From: CAIXLI01 sp964587125
GTDB lineage: Bacteria; Pseudomonadota; Alphaproteobacteria; UBA9219
Direction of reading: 5' to 3'
Assembly (NCBI GenBank): GCA_964587125.1
Contig: CAZPKC010000004.1
Span: forward strand, 1-64,000
DNA: 64,000 nucleotides
The position numbers and the translations under genes are program-made. The notes beneath the pieces were generated by a model, which was not told the DNA's origin, did no database searches, and worked only from the letters and a program-made list of their open reading frames with translations. Numbering within the stretch: position 1 is the stretch's first letter; each line of letters starts with the position of its first letter. Shown in pieces: positions 51,743 through 60,407 of this stretch.

Positions 51743-53473
51743 TTACTCCACTAAAAGGCCGCCGCCGTGGTCGTCCCCATCGCCCGGGGCATGCAAAACA
51801 AGCGGACGCGCGGACGACGGAACAACGGGCGGGGACGCGGGAAGAACTTTCGATTGCGTCTGCGCCGCAGGCGCAAGGCTGGCAGGCGCTTGGGTCGCCG
51901 GTTTGGCGGATGCGGCAGGAGGAGCCTTCTCGGCTTTTTCCTGAACGGGCGTTTTTGCGACGGGCGCAGGCGGCGCGGCAACGGGAGCCGTAACGGCAGA
52001 TGTCGGTGCGGATGCCGCAGGCGCGGACGTAACGACAGGAGCTACGGGAGCAGGCGCGGGCGCTGCTGCGGCGGGAGCCTCCGTCGTCGCGGCAGGAGCG
52101 GCCGGAGGAGGCGTCGGCGTTTTCTTGACGCCTACGGGCGTGCCGCTGACCGGACGCGCATCGGGATCGCCGCTGCTATACCGCAATCCGACAAGGCGTT
52201 CTTTTTCCGTAGGCGGCGCAAAACCGTCTGTGGGCAGAGCCAGCTGTTGCTTCGAAGGTTTGACGATATAGGGCGTGATGATCACGACCAGCTCGGTCTG
52301 GCCTTTGACGAATTCATCCGAACGGAACAAAGCGCCGAGAACCGGCAAATCGCCGAGCATCGGGAATTTATTGACGGATTGTGTCTGTTCGTTGTCCATC
52401 AATCCGGCGATGGCGAAGCTTTCGCCGCTTGCGACCTCGACGGTCGTTTCGGCTTTACGCGTGGTCAGGGCCGGAACCGAAATGCCGTCCGATTGAACGA
52501 CGGCGCCAACCGTCGTCAGCTCGCTGACTTCCGGGCGCACATGAAGGCTGATGCGATCGCCGCTCAACACGGTCGGGGTAAAGGCCAGAGAAATGCCGTA
52601 AGACTGGAATTGAATGCTGATCGTGCCGTTGCTTTGGGGAATCGGAATGGGGAACTGGCCGCCCGCGAGGAAATTGGCGGTTTCTCCCGACATCGCCGTC
52701 AGGTTGGGTTCGGCCAGAATAGTCAAAAGCCCGTCCTGCTCCAGCGCGTCGATGACGCTATCGACATTCATGATGCCGCCCGTCGCCGAAAAGCCAAGAA
52801 CGTCATTGGGCGTGCTATTCGAAGCGTTGCTTGGCCGGATGCTCGCGATGCCGGTTCCCGAGCCGATCGTGCTGCCCGTGGCGAGCCCGACGCTCATGTT
52901 GGTGCCGGCCTTGATCAAACTCTGCCAGTTGAACCCGAACGCGTTGTCGGCGCTGCGCTGAACTTCGGCAAAGCGGACGCGGATTTGAATCTGGTTGCTG
53001 CCCGTCACCGATACGCGGTTGATAATGTCTCCGCCCGTGGGAATATAGCGCATGGCGATTTTATAGGCGTCGGCGACGGAAACGGGATCATGCGCCGTTC
53101 CCGTCAGAACGATTCCTCCCGGAACGGCCTTGGCTTTGATGTTGTTGCCGGGGATGTCGGCGTTCAGTTCTTCGCGCAATCCCGACAAATCCTGCGAGAC
53201 CACGAGCGTGCGCTCGGCCAGAACCACGCCTTTGTCGTCCGTCGCTATAAACGAGGTTTCTCCCGTCCGCTTGCCGAAAAGCATCACTTGCGTGGGCGAT
53301 AAAACCTGTACGTCGGCGATATCGGGATTGGCGATAAAGACCGAAGAAGCGACTCCGCTCAGAGTCAAGGGCACGCCGCGATCGACCATCAAGGACAGAG
53401 TGGGCGTTGCCGTGCGAACGGGCGCGGCGGCCAGAAGGAAAAGCGACAGAAGGGGAAGGATGAGGCGTTTCAT
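51743..53473 (-). CDS. cpaC: Pilus secretin CpaC (RcpA) with a long C-terminal tail
   Basis: CpaC forms the outer-membrane channel for the Flp pilus. The protein (about 576 residues) has a signal peptide (ending AAAPVRTA), an N-terminal domain, a BON-type segment, and the secretin domain (EPNLTAMSGETANFLAGGQF; ELVVIITPYIVKPSKQQLAL). About 150 residues after the secretin are Pro/Ala/Thr-rich and end HAPGDGDDHGGGLLVE. Such a tail is unusual and may be a periplasmic or surface linker. I preferred the start at 53473, just after the cpaB stop; an ATG at 53494 overlaps cpaB. Confidence 0.93.
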   Translation of the reverse strand: MKRLILPLLSLFLLAAAPVRTATPTLSLMVDRGVPLTLSGVASSVFIANPDIADVQVLSPTQVMLFGKRTGETSFIATDDKGVVLAERTLVVSQDLSGLREELNADIPGNNIKAKAVPGGIVLTGTAHDPVSVADAYKIAMRYIPTGGDIINRVSVTGSNQIQIRVRFAEVQRSADNAFGFNWQSLIKAGTNMSVGLATGSTIGSGTGIASIRPSNASNSTPNDVLGFSATGGIMNVDSVIDALEQDGLLTILAEPNLTAMSGETANFLAGGQFPIPIPQSNGTISIQFQSYGISLAFTPTVLSGDRISLHVRPEVSELTTVGAVVQSDGISVPALTTRKAETTVEVASGESFAIAGLMDNEQTQSVNKFPMLGDLPVLGALFRSDEFVKGQTELVVIITPYIVKPSKQQLALPTDGFAPPTEKERLVGLRYSSGDPDARPVSGTPVGVKKTPTPPPAAPAATTEAPAAAAPAPAPVAPVVTSAPAASAPTSAVTAPVAAPPAPVAKTPVQEKAEKAPPAASAKPATQAPASLAPAAQTQSKVLPASPPVVPSSARPLVLHAPGDGDDHGGGLLVE

Positions 53474-53477
53474 AGCA

Positions 53478-54365
53478 TTACCTATGCCATTCAAAAGTGT
53501 TTTCGGTTGTCGTCTTGCCGCGCATGACTTGCACGTGATGGATCAGCCCGTCGTCCCCGTTCACGGCGGGATAAGAGCGGCTGACATCGCTGTCCCATGT
53601 CGGGGATTGTTTGTCGTCTCCGGCCTTGGCGTCCGGCTTGGCCGCGTCGTCGACGGCAAGGCTGCAAAGAACGAGCATAAGCGACCCCTTTCCGCCCGAT
53701 TGACCGCCCGCCATATCCATGGCCAGCGCGAGTCTTTCGGCGTCTTTTTTGCTGACTTCGAGAGTCGCCAGCTGCGCGACTTTGGGATCGGTCGATTGGT
53801 TATCGCTGCGCTGGTCGAGCGCCAGAACGCGCACATTTTGCAAAATCGTTTCGCTGACGCGGCGCTCGGTCAGATCCGTCACGTCCTTGCGGCTGAAGCT
53901 GTGGGTCAGGATAACGTCGACGCGGTCTCCCGGAAAAATAAAGCCCGCGACTTCCGCCGTCGGCGACAGCGATATCGAAATCGCGCGCATCCCGGGCGTC
54001 AAAACGGCGGCTAAAAATCCCTGATCGTGCGCATGCGCCACGCGTGAAGACATGATCGGTTCGCCGGAACGGAAACCGTCGCGCACGACGGCTCCGGCCA
54101 TGTCGGAAAGGTTCTCTTTTCCCTTAACCAGCATCGAACCGGTGTCGGCGTCCGATGTCCACTGCGCCCATTTCAAATCGGATTCCTTGATAATGGTTCC
54201 GGTCGGCAAATCGCGCGCCGCCACGGCGATTTCGGTGGTCTGCACCGCGGGCTTGGCCTGTTCGGGCGCGAGCGGCGCAGGAGTCAGAAGTTTTTGCACG
54301 GATAAAACGGTGCCGACGGCGACGACCGCGGCGGCCAGAAGCAAAGTGATTTTTCGCGAAGCCAT
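53478..54365 (-). CDS. cpaB: Pilus assembly protein CpaB (RcpC)
   Basis: CpaB is a periplasmic protein with an N-terminal membrane anchor (about residues 5-25) that links secretin and platform. The 295-residue protein has the SAF-domain region VAARDLPTGTIIKESDLKWA and the family segment GMRAISISLSPTAEVAGFIF, then PGDRVDVILTHS. It starts 9 bases after cpaA. Confidence 0.93.
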   Translation of the reverse strand: MASRKITLLLAAAVVAVGTVLSVQKLLTPAPLAPEQAKPAVQTTEIAVAARDLPTGTIIKESDLKWAQWTSDADTGSMLVKGKENLSDMAGAVVRDGFRSGEPIMSSRVAHAHDQGFLAAVLTPGMRAISISLSPTAEVAGFIFPGDRVDVILTHSFSRKDVTDLTERRVSETILQNVRVLALDQRSDNQSTDPKVAQLATLEVSKKDAERLALAMDMAGGQSGGKGSLMLVLCSLAVDDAAKPDAKAGDDKQSPTWDSDVSRSYPAVNGDDGLIHHVQVMRGKTTTENTFEWHR

Positions 54366-54374
54366 AATGCCTCC

Positions 54375-54884
54375 TCAGTCCGGCAACAGAATCGGTTGAG
54401 CCATTAAGCTTAACATGGCTACCCCGCCTGTCGCGATAGCGATGCCGTAAGGAATCTGCGTTTTCGTCCAGCAGCGCGTTTCTTTTGTTTTGGAAGATTT
54501 CAAATACAAGGCGATAACTGCCGCGAGAGATTCAACGCCGCCCGCGAAAGCCGTAACAGCCAGCAAAACAACAAGGAATTGCGGTCCCGCCCATAAACTT
54601 GCGACCGAGAGAAGTTTGACGTCTCCGGCGCCGACCCATTTGCCCAGAAACGCCGCGAACCCCATCGCGGAGATCAGTCCGAATACGATGGCATTCTGGC
54701 GCCAGTCGATGGGCTGGGGCGACGTCGCCGCGAAAACGGGAAACAGAAGCAAAAGAAATCCGCAAAAATAGTTGGGGATGCGATACGAGCGCGCATCGCA
54801 AACGGCAGCCGCGACGAAAAGAAGCGCAGCGGCGAAAAGCGCCGCCACATGGAAAATGGTTAGAGCTAAAACCATCAAAGTCAT
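54375..54884 (-). CDS. cpaA: Prepilin peptidase CpaA (TadV)
   Basis: CpaA cleaves the leader of Flp pilins. The 169-residue A24-type aspartic protease has several membrane helices and two catalytic Asp motifs: CDARSYRIPNYF and the GAGDVKLL (GxGD) motif. There is no N-terminal methylase domain, as is normal for TadV. The pilins are encoded 230 bases upstream on the same strand. Confidence 0.93.
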   Translation of the reverse strand: MTLMVLALTIFHVAALFAAALLFVAAAVCDARSYRIPNYFCGFLLLLFPVFAATSPQPIDWRQNAIVFGLISAMGFAAFLGKWVGAGDVKLLSVASLWAGPQFLVVLLAVTAFAGGVESLAAVIALYLKSSKTKETRCWTKTQIPYGIAIATGGVAMLSLMAQPILLPD

Positions 54885-55116
54885 CCTCTAAACCTAAGGT
54901 TCTCTCTTAACAAAACGCGTTAACTATGCACACGGCATAGTTAAAGAGCCGTGAATCGAATTGTTCCGCATCAGGAACAATTTTCATGGGGTAGGGATAA
55001 AACGCCCCCCGAAAACGACGTATAGGGGCCTTAAAAAAATCCCGCCCTGACCTTCCCAAAAAAAGCCGTTGACATGAAAGCCGGAACCCTTTTCCGGATC
55101 CAAACCGAAAAAAGAC
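54885..55116. other. Intergenic region between flp and cpaA
   Basis: These 232 bases include AT-rich sequence, a short CCGGAA...TTCCGG inverted repeat (55081-55097) and no further gene. The inverted repeat lacks an adjacent T run, so termination after flp1 is uncertain and read-through into cpaA is possible. A separate promoter for cpaA could not be identified. Confidence 0.4.
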
Positions 55117-55281
55117 TTAAAGCGAAGTCGCAACCTTGTTGAAAATAGTGCTCAACTGCGTTCCCAAAGCGGTGACAGTCGTTATGATGACGAGAGCGAC
55201 AAGCAACGCAATCAGAGCGTATTCAATGGCTGTTGCGCCTTTTTCGCTTTTTGCCATGCGAAAAACAAAGCGACGCATCAT
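55117..55281 (-). CDS. flp1: Flp family type IVb pilin (copy 1)
   Basis: This is the major pilin of the Tad pilus. The protein (about 54 residues) has a short basic leader, the processing motif KGATAIEYALIA (cleavage after Gly) and a hydrophobic pilin helix (LIALLVALVIITTVTALG). A GGAGG ribosome site stands before the ATG at 55281; an ATG one codon later is an alternative. It is nearly identical in its C-terminal part (TALGTQLSTIFNKVATSL) to the copy at 55518, so the two are a tandem duplication. Confidence 0.93.
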   Translation of the reverse strand: MMRRFVFRMAKSEKGATAIEYALIALLVALVIITTVTALGTQLSTIFNKVATSL

Positions 55282-55308
55282 GGATCCTCCTTGAGGAAGT
55301 AAATCTAA

Positions 55309-55321
55309 AACCCCGAGGGTT
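55309..55321. promoter_or_regulatory. Inverted repeat in the flp1 leader
   Basis: The sequence AACCC-CGA-GGGTT forms a 5-base inverted repeat 28 bases before the flp1 start. The matching position before flp2 (55709-55720) holds AACCTCGAGGTT, so the structure is kept while the sequence changed. It may be an operator or a leader hairpin. Confidence 0.5.
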
Positions 55322-55455
55322 CGCACCAATTACAGGATAGGCGACAAGGTTTAAGGAAGGATGAACAATATGCCCGCTTTTGCTATGAAAAACAAGAGGA
55401 TATTATGTAAACAAACTGGAATTGGATTCGCTGAAATTTTGAAATAATCGTTCCG

Positions 55456-55493
55456 AAAAAAAAGAGGCGCCGACTCGAAAGCCAGCGCCTCTT
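55456..55493 (-). terminator. Rho-independent terminator after flp2
   Basis: On the minus strand, a 9-base stem (AAGAGGCGC / GCGCCTCTT), with additional pairing inside the loop, is followed by a run of eight T. It lies 25 bases after the flp2 stop and should separate flp2 from flp1 transcription. Confidence 0.88.
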
Positions 55494-55517
55494 CCCGATC
55501 CAAAACGTGGAACGGGA

Positions 55518-55679
55518 TTATAACGAAGTCGCGACCTTATTGAACGTCGTGCTCAATTGCGTGCCTAAGGCGGTGACTGTGGTGATGATGATGACGGCGA
55601 TCAACGCGGCGATCAGGCCGTATTCAATGGCCGTGGCGCCTTTTTCGCTCTTCATCAGACGGGTAATTAGACTGCGCAT
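55518..55679 (-). CDS. flp2: Flp family type IVb pilin (copy 2)
   Basis: This 53-residue pilin begins MRSLITRLMK and has the processing site KGATAIEYGLIA, a hydrophobic helix (ALIAVIIITTVTALG) and the ending TQLSTTFNKVATSL. A GGAGG ribosome site stands 7 bases before the ATG, and a strong terminator follows. It is easily missed because it is so short. It differs from copy 1 in a few residues of the helix and leader; whether both are used as major subunit is unknown. Confidence 0.93.
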   Translation of the reverse strand: MRSLITRLMKSEKGATAIEYGLIAALIAVIIITTVTALGTQLSTTFNKVATSL

Positions 55680-55708
55680 TGTTGTCCTCCTTAAAGGAAA
55701 AGATCAAG

Positions 55709-55720
55709 AACCTCGAGGTT
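55709..55720. promoter_or_regulatory. Perfect palindrome in the flp2 leader
   Basis: AACCTCGAGGTT is a perfect 12-base palindrome 30 bases before the flp2 start. Upstream of it both flp copies share GTTCATC...CTTAAACC...GCCTAT, probably the promoter region. Confidence 0.5.
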
Positions 55721-56015
55721 CGGATGACTATAAGAATAGGCCATAGGGTTTAAGAAAAGATGAACAGCCAAATAGTTTTCCCATAAAAAACAAGAGGATA
55801 TTATATGAGCAAAATATATCCAGATTCATTTGAATTTCAAAAGAACCTGAAAATCATGATTTTTCAGCCGGTTATATTAGATCTGCGCCGCCTGAAGAAC
55901 GAAAAATTTCCGGAAATTCGCCTCCGTGACGCCCGAAAATTATTTGATGCGGATTCGTTTTATGTCGGAAAAATTTTTCTTTCACAGGCTTGAATTTTAT
56001 CGCGGGGCGCGCCTC

Positions 56016-57038
56016 CTAAAATTCTCTTTCGATCGTGAAATCGACGATGTCAAGAAGCGCGGACCTGACGTCGGAATCCGGAAAGATGCCCAAAGAATCC
56101 CGCGCGACAGCGCCGTAATGCCGCGCGCGGAGAAGGGCGTCGCGCAAGGCATGATGCTGGCGGATAAGGTCTTGCGCGTGGGCAAAATCGCTGTCGCGCT
56201 GATCGTTGCCGTTCAACGCGCGTTTCCAGAAAGCGCGTTCGGCTTCGTTTCCGCGATGAATGGCGAGGATCACGGGCAGCGTCACTTTGCCTTCGCGGAA
56301 ATCGTCGCCCACGGTTTTTCCCAAGCGCTCCTCTTCGGCGGAATAATCCAAAACGTCGTCCACGATCTGAAACGCGATGCCGAGATTGAGGCCGAAGGCG
56401 CGCAAGGCTTCTTCTTCGGACGCGGGCCGTTCGGCGACGATCGCGCCGATGCGGCAGGCTGCGGCGAAAAGTTCCGCCGTTTTATCGCGCACGACTTCCA
56501 GGTAGGCTTGCTCGCTCGTGGCGCTGTCGCATGAGGTGATAAGCTGCAGAACCTCGCCTTCCGAGATCACGGCCGACGCGTGCGACAAGACGCGCAGCAC
56601 GTCGATCGAGCCGTCTTCGACCATAAGCTCGAACGCGCGGCTGAAAAGAAAGTCGCCGACCAAAACGGACGCCTCGTTTCCGAAAAGCGCGTTGGCCGAA
56701 GGAGTGCCTCGGCGCAAAGAACTCTCGTCCACGACGTCGTCGTGCAAAAGCGTCGCGGTATGGATGAACTCGACGCTCGCCGCGAGCTTGCGGTGCCGTT
56801 GCCCTCGGTAGCCGCACAGTTTCGCGCAGGCGAGGGTCAAAAGAGGCCGCAATCGTTTGCCTCCGGCCGCGATGATGTGACCGGCGAGGCGCGGAATGAT
56901 CTCCACGCGGCTTTCCATGCGCTGCACGATCAACTGATTGACGGCGGCAAGATCGTCGGAGACAAGTTCCGCCAACGCTTCCAGCGCGGAAGGAGGCTTG
57001 CGCCTGAACGATTTTTCAAGAGGAATGATCGTCGCCAT
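56016..57038 (-). CDS. ispB: Polyprenyl diphosphate synthase (octaprenyl/decaprenyl type)
   Basis: The enzyme makes the long isoprenoid side chain of ubiquinone from farnesyl diphosphate and isopentenyl diphosphate. The protein (about 340 residues) has both Asp-rich motifs: LLHDDVVDES and QIVDDVLDYS, with GGKRLRPLLTLACA ahead of the first. Residue pattern and length fit long-chain trans-prenyl synthases; product length cannot be read from sequence by eye. The start at 57038 (MATIIPLEKSF) is preferred over the frame extending to 57125. Confidence 0.94.
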   Translation of the reverse strand: MATIIPLEKSFRRKPPSALEALAELVSDDLAAVNQLIVQRMESRVEIIPRLAGHIIAAGGKRLRPLLTLACAKLCGYRGQRHRKLAASVEFIHTATLLHDDVVDESSLRRGTPSANALFGNEASVLVGDFLFSRAFELMVEDGSIDVLRVLSHASAVISEGEVLQLITSCDSATSEQAYLEVVRDKTAELFAAACRIGAIVAERPASEEEALRAFGLNLGIAFQIVDDVLDYSAEEERLGKTVGDDFREGKVTLPVILAIHRGNEAERAFWKRALNGNDQRDSDFAHAQDLIRQHHALRDALLRARHYGAVARDSLGIFPDSDVRSALLDIVDFTIEREF

Positions 57039-57225
57039 GGAAACTATCCTAGTGTGAATTATTGGAGTTAACACAGAAACGGCAAGAAGGACATAACGTC
57101 CGGACGCATGACGCAAGCGAGGCATCCCTCATTTCATTTTAACCATAATATTGCGTTGATCCCCGCGCGTTCTCAAATTACAGTCGTTCGCGAATTATAA
57201 TCATTGATGTTTAAGGGGCGCAACA

Positions 57226-57666
57226 ATGATCGGAAAATTTAAACAACAAATATTCAAAGTTACCGGAGCCAATATCACGAAGACCCTTGAGCCGAAAAGA
57301 CCGTATAGAGCCGTGCTTATCGCCAGGGTGATGATAGAAAACATCTCGCCGGAAGGTTACTATTTAGAGAGTTTGCGTATCGCGGGATCGCACGGCGGGA
57401 CCGATGCCCATTTCGTGGAAGATTATTCCTTCGATAACTTTGCGATAGATAAAGGAAACCGGACTTTTATCTTGCTAACAATTCACGGAGAAAAACTAGG
57501 CGTTCCCGATCCCGATTGCATAGAATTTTTAAGCGCGAACAATAATTCCCCGATACGAACGGTGGCGCGAAGGCCCCCGATTGGGGAGAGGAGAGAAAGT
57601 TTGAGTTATTGGGATCTTTCGGAGAGAAACCCCGATACCAGTTTTCAAACGGTCTTGCAGCTTTAA
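57226..57666 (+). CDS. Hypothetical protein
   Basis: This 146-residue soluble protein is not recognised. It has a mixed alpha/beta pattern with segments VMIENISPEGYYLESLRIAG and NRTFILLTIHGEKLGVPDPD. It is AT-richer than its neighbours and its 3' end lies 13 bases from the convergent DUF1192 gene. A GGGGCGCAACA stretch lies before the ATG. It may be a lineage-specific insertion between ispB and the hemY cluster. Confidence 0.55.
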   Translation: MIGKFKQQIFKVTGANITKTLEPKRPYRAVLIARVMIENISPEGYYLESLRIAGSHGGTDAHFVEDYSFDNFAIDKGNRTFILLTIHGEKLGVPDPDCIEFLSANNNSPIRTVARRPPIGERRESLSYWDLSERNPDTSFQTVLQL

Positions 57667-57679
57667 TAAAGAGGGGAGG

Positions 57680-57874
57680 TTACTCTTTCTTCCCGAACAG
57701 CGCCTCGATCCCGTCTTTGTGCGCCTTCTTTTTCACGATCATTGCGTCCGCGCGCGCGATTTCCTCTTCCATCGACGCGATATAGTCTTCCAGTTCCTCG
57801 ATCGACATCGGCTGCAAGTCGCGCAGCTTCGGTTTCTTGGGGGTCAAGGGTTCGAGATCGTCCGTATCAATCAT
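57680..57874 (-). CDS. DUF1192 family protein
   Basis: This 64-residue protein matches the DUF1192 pattern: MSIEELEDYIASMEEEIARA with an acidic N-terminus and a Lys-rich C-terminus (AMIVKKKAHKDGIEALFG). The family is small, helical and common in Alphaproteobacteria, with no known function. Its start overlaps the hemY stop by 8 bases. Confidence 0.88.
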   Translation of the reverse strand: MIDTDDLEPLTPKKPKLRDLQPMSIEELEDYIASMEEEIARADAMIVKKKAHKDGIEALFGKKE

Positions 57875-59198
57875 CGCCGAAAGAATCCTTTTTGTAAGTT
57901 ATCGCGCCGCGGCTTTTGCCCGCGCTTTGCCATTCAAGGCTGTCGAACGATCCGCAGGGCTTGCAGATCGGCTGCCAATTTTCGTGCGCGCCGCCGCAAA
58001 CGCGGCAAAGCCATGCGGGATCGGGCGCGGCCTCGGAAGCCTTCATGAGCCACGCGGTCGCCGCGTGTTCGTCGCGGCGTTCGCGCCGTTCAAGGCGCGC
58101 GAGCATCTTGAAAACGCCTTGCGTCGCGCCGCGGTCTTCCACGCAGGCTATCAGATTGCGCCGCGCTTCGCCCCAAATGTCGGCGGCCAAGGCGGCTTCC
58201 GCCAGAGCAAGCCGGCTTTCCGGCGCGGATTCGTTATTCCGGCACAAACGCTCCGTTTGCTTGAACGCGTCGAGCGGCGTTTCCGCCATGCGAAGCAAAA
58301 CGCGCGCAAGCTGCGGATGAGGACGATCCTTCCACGCGCGTTCGATGGCCCGCGTAGCCGCGCGGTTGTGTCCCGTCGACGCCAGAGTCTCGGCCAGATT
58401 GATGATCGCGGGAAGCCATTCGGGGGCTTGCTTCGCGGCCTGTTCCGCCGCCTGCAAAGCGGCGTCCTTATCGCCCGACATGGACGCGGCGCGCGAAGCC
58501 GCGATGCGCAAAGCCGCCCGCGTGCGGCGTCCCGACTCGGAATCCAGCAATCGCGCCGCGACGGCGCGGGACAAGGCGCTTTCCGCCTCTTCCCATTGGC
58601 GGCGTCGCGCGGCGCTTTCCATGCGCATCAGGCTCAGCCATGGCGTCGCGGGTTTCAGACGATGCATTTCGCCCAGAAGCTTATCGACTTCGTCCCAATT
58701 GCCCTCGCGCTTGGCTTCGGTAATCAGGCCGCGATAACCGAGAACGGCGGAATCCTCATTCGCGGCCAAGGCGCGGAAAATTTCCTGCGCGGCCTTGCGG
58801 TCTCCGGCCAGTTGCGCGGCTTGGGCTTGCAGCCATTGCGAGACGGTGCCGTTGCCGATGTTCTTGCGCGACGCGACGGCCAGGCGTCCGGCTTCGGTCG
58901 AATCGCCGCCTGCGATAGCGATCAGCCCGCGCGTCAGTTGATCCTGCCCCAATTGCATTTTGTCGATTTTGCGGCGCAGGCGCCAAAAAGTCGGGCCGTG
59001 GCGCAGAAAATGCCAGATGCGCAAAACGATATGCAAAGCAAAAGCCAGCGCCAAAACGCACAACGCCAGAAACGCGGCCGAGGTTTCGATCACCGTGTCA
59101 TGCCAAACGATTTGCGCCGTCCCGGGACGATCCGCCAGCCAAAAGGCGAGAACGCCAAGAACCGCGATTTCCAAAATGAAACGAAGAAAACGGATCAT
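57867..59198 (-). CDS. hemY: HemY-like membrane TPR protein with C-terminal zinc ribbon
   Basis: This HemY-domain protein (443 residues) has two N-terminal membrane helices (about residues 5-22 and 38-60), then a TPR-rich cytoplasmic or periplasmic part (LIAIAGGDSTEAGRLAVASR). The C-terminus carries two CxxC pairs (WLCRVCGG and ICKPCG, then SFDSLEW), a rubredoxin-like zinc ribbon. The HemY family is genetically linked to heme synthesis but its biochemical role is unclear. It overlaps the upstream mitofilin-like gene by 4 bases. Confidence 0.9.
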   Translation of the reverse strand: MIRFLRFILEIAVLGVLAFWLADRPGTAQIVWHDTVIETSAAFLALCVLALAFALHIVLRIWHFLRHGPTFWRLRRKIDKMQLGQDQLTRGLIAIAGGDSTEAGRLAVASRKNIGNGTVSQWLQAQAAQLAGDRKAAQEIFRALAANEDSAVLGYRGLITEAKREGNWDEVDKLLGEMHRLKPATPWLSLMRMESAARRRQWEEAESALSRAVAARLLDSESGRRTRAALRIAASRAASMSGDKDAALQAAEQAAKQAPEWLPAIINLAETLASTGHNRAATRAIERAWKDRPHPQLARVLLRMAETPLDAFKQTERLCRNNESAPESRLALAEAALAADIWGEARRNLIACVEDRGATQGVFKMLARLERRERRDEHAATAWLMKASEAAPDPAWLCRVCGGAHENWQPICKPCGSFDSLEWQSAGKSRGAITYKKDSFGDD

Positions 59199-60052
59199 TG
59201 GGCGCCCCCTCTCGGCGAAGAAGGCGTGGTGAAACGCGCTTCCAGAGCCAGAAGAATGGTATCAAGAGACGCCCGCGCCCCCAGCTTGGATTGCCAAGCG
59301 GCGAGGCTCTTTCGCACATCGTCGGGCAGGGCGTTTAAGGCCTCGATCGCGGCGGCAGCGTCGCCGGAATCAAGGGCCTTCTCAAGGTCGGCAAAACGCG
59401 GATCGTGCAACGGGCGCACGGAAACCAAAGGCCGTAAAAGCGCCATGATCCGCGACATGAACGTTGAGTTTTCTCCTTCCGCGACGGGCGCGGGCGCGGC
59501 TTTTTCTTCGAGCGCCAGCGAATCGCGCAACTGAGTCAAAGTCGGCGTAGCCACGGCGGCGTAAGGCTCAAGTTTGGCGACCCATTCGGAAATTTCGGGA
59601 TCGTCGGCGGATACGGCGCGCAACGCCGCAAATTGGGGAACGAAAATGCGGCCGTCTTCGGCCAATTCGCGTAAATCCCAAAAGGCGAATGCGGCCGCGA
59701 CGAACTTTTGCATCGTTTGGCGGTCTTGGGCGTCTTTGTTTTGAATTTGAGCTTTAAGCGTTCTGACCTCGTCGCTCAAGGAAGGCGAATCGCTCGCCGC
59801 CTGAGACGCGGGAACCGGTTCATTAAGCGCCTTGATTTGCGTTTCAAGAGCGTCGATCCGCCGTTCCAGAACGCTGAAATCCGGCGGATTCTGCGCCACA
59901 GGGACGAGAACGCCCGGTTGGGGATAATGCAGAATCGCCGCATAACCGAAAGTTGCCAGCAAAACAAAAGCCGATAAAATAAGAACAAAGCAGTGCTTTT
60001 TTTTGCCGCAGGCATCCGGCGGAGAGAATATGTTTTCTTCTTCTTCGGTCAT
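59195..60052 (-). CDS. Mitofilin-like inner-membrane protein
   Basis: This 285-residue protein has one N-terminal membrane helix (about residues 22-43, FVLILSAFVLLATFGYAAIL), a coiled-coil segment (FSVLERRIDALETQIKALNE) and a helical C-terminal region (DLEKALDSGDAAAAIEALNA, then LPDDVRKSLAAWQSKLGARA). This matches the alphaproteobacterial mitofilin-related proteins found beside hemY. In related genomes hemD often precedes it, but no hemD is seen here. Gene coupling with hemY by a 4-base overlap suggests a joint role in the membrane. Confidence 0.85.
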   Translation of the reverse strand: MTEEEENIFSPPDACGKKKHCFVLILSAFVLLATFGYAAILHYPQPGVLVPVAQNPPDFSVLERRIDALETQIKALNEPVPASQAASDSPSLSDEVRTLKAQIQNKDAQDRQTMQKFVAAAFAFWDLRELAEDGRIFVPQFAALRAVSADDPEISEWVAKLEPYAAVATPTLTQLRDSLALEEKAAPAPVAEGENSTFMSRIMALLRPLVSVRPLHDPRFADLEKALDSGDAAAAIEALNALPDDVRKSLAAWQSKLGARASLDTILLALEARFTTPSSPRGGAQ

Positions 60053-60407
60053 GAGAACGTCCGGTTATGGGCAGACAAAGGGACAGACTTCGTCCCTCCG
60101 TCTAGCACATTCGCAGCTTCTTGGCTAAATCCGGCGTCGAATTTTTGAAAGGCAAACAGAAGGCAGGGGATCAAAGCTTAAGATTTTTAAGAGCGAAGAG
60201 AACGCTTCCGCGTTTCTAAGCGGGCATTTTTCCTCATCTTTCTCTTCCGATGGTAAATGAATGGTAATGAATTGTCCTAAGAAATCCGAAGGCATTAACT
60301 GATTTTTTACTATAGAATCAATGAATTAGTTTCATAAAATTCGTGTACAATGCAAGATATCGGATCAGGAATTGTCAGGAATAAAAAGGAAGGGAAAGGA
60401 GGGTAAA
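60053..60407. other. Intergenic region upstream of the mitofilin-like gene
   Basis: These 355 bases contain a GGGAC...GTCCC hairpin near 60080-60095, AT-rich sequence around 60260-60355, and a TACAAT hexamer near 60349 that could be a plus-strand -10 element. No ORF in this stretch is convincing. Confidence 0.4.

Noticed and set aside
51767..53302. 511-codon plus-strand frame rich in Arg and Gly
   Set aside because: It is antisense to cpaC, with the Arg/Gly-rich part simply mirroring the Ala/Pro-rich secretin tail.
55805..55993. 62-codon frame after an AAGAGGA site
   Set aside because: It begins inside sequence duplicated upstream of both flp genes; the other copy stops immediately (ATG TAA), and no protein features are seen. 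A real small gene cannot be fully excluded.
57837..59534. 565-codon plus-strand frame
   Set aside because: It is antisense to hemY and the mitofilin-like gene; composition is that of a mirror frame.
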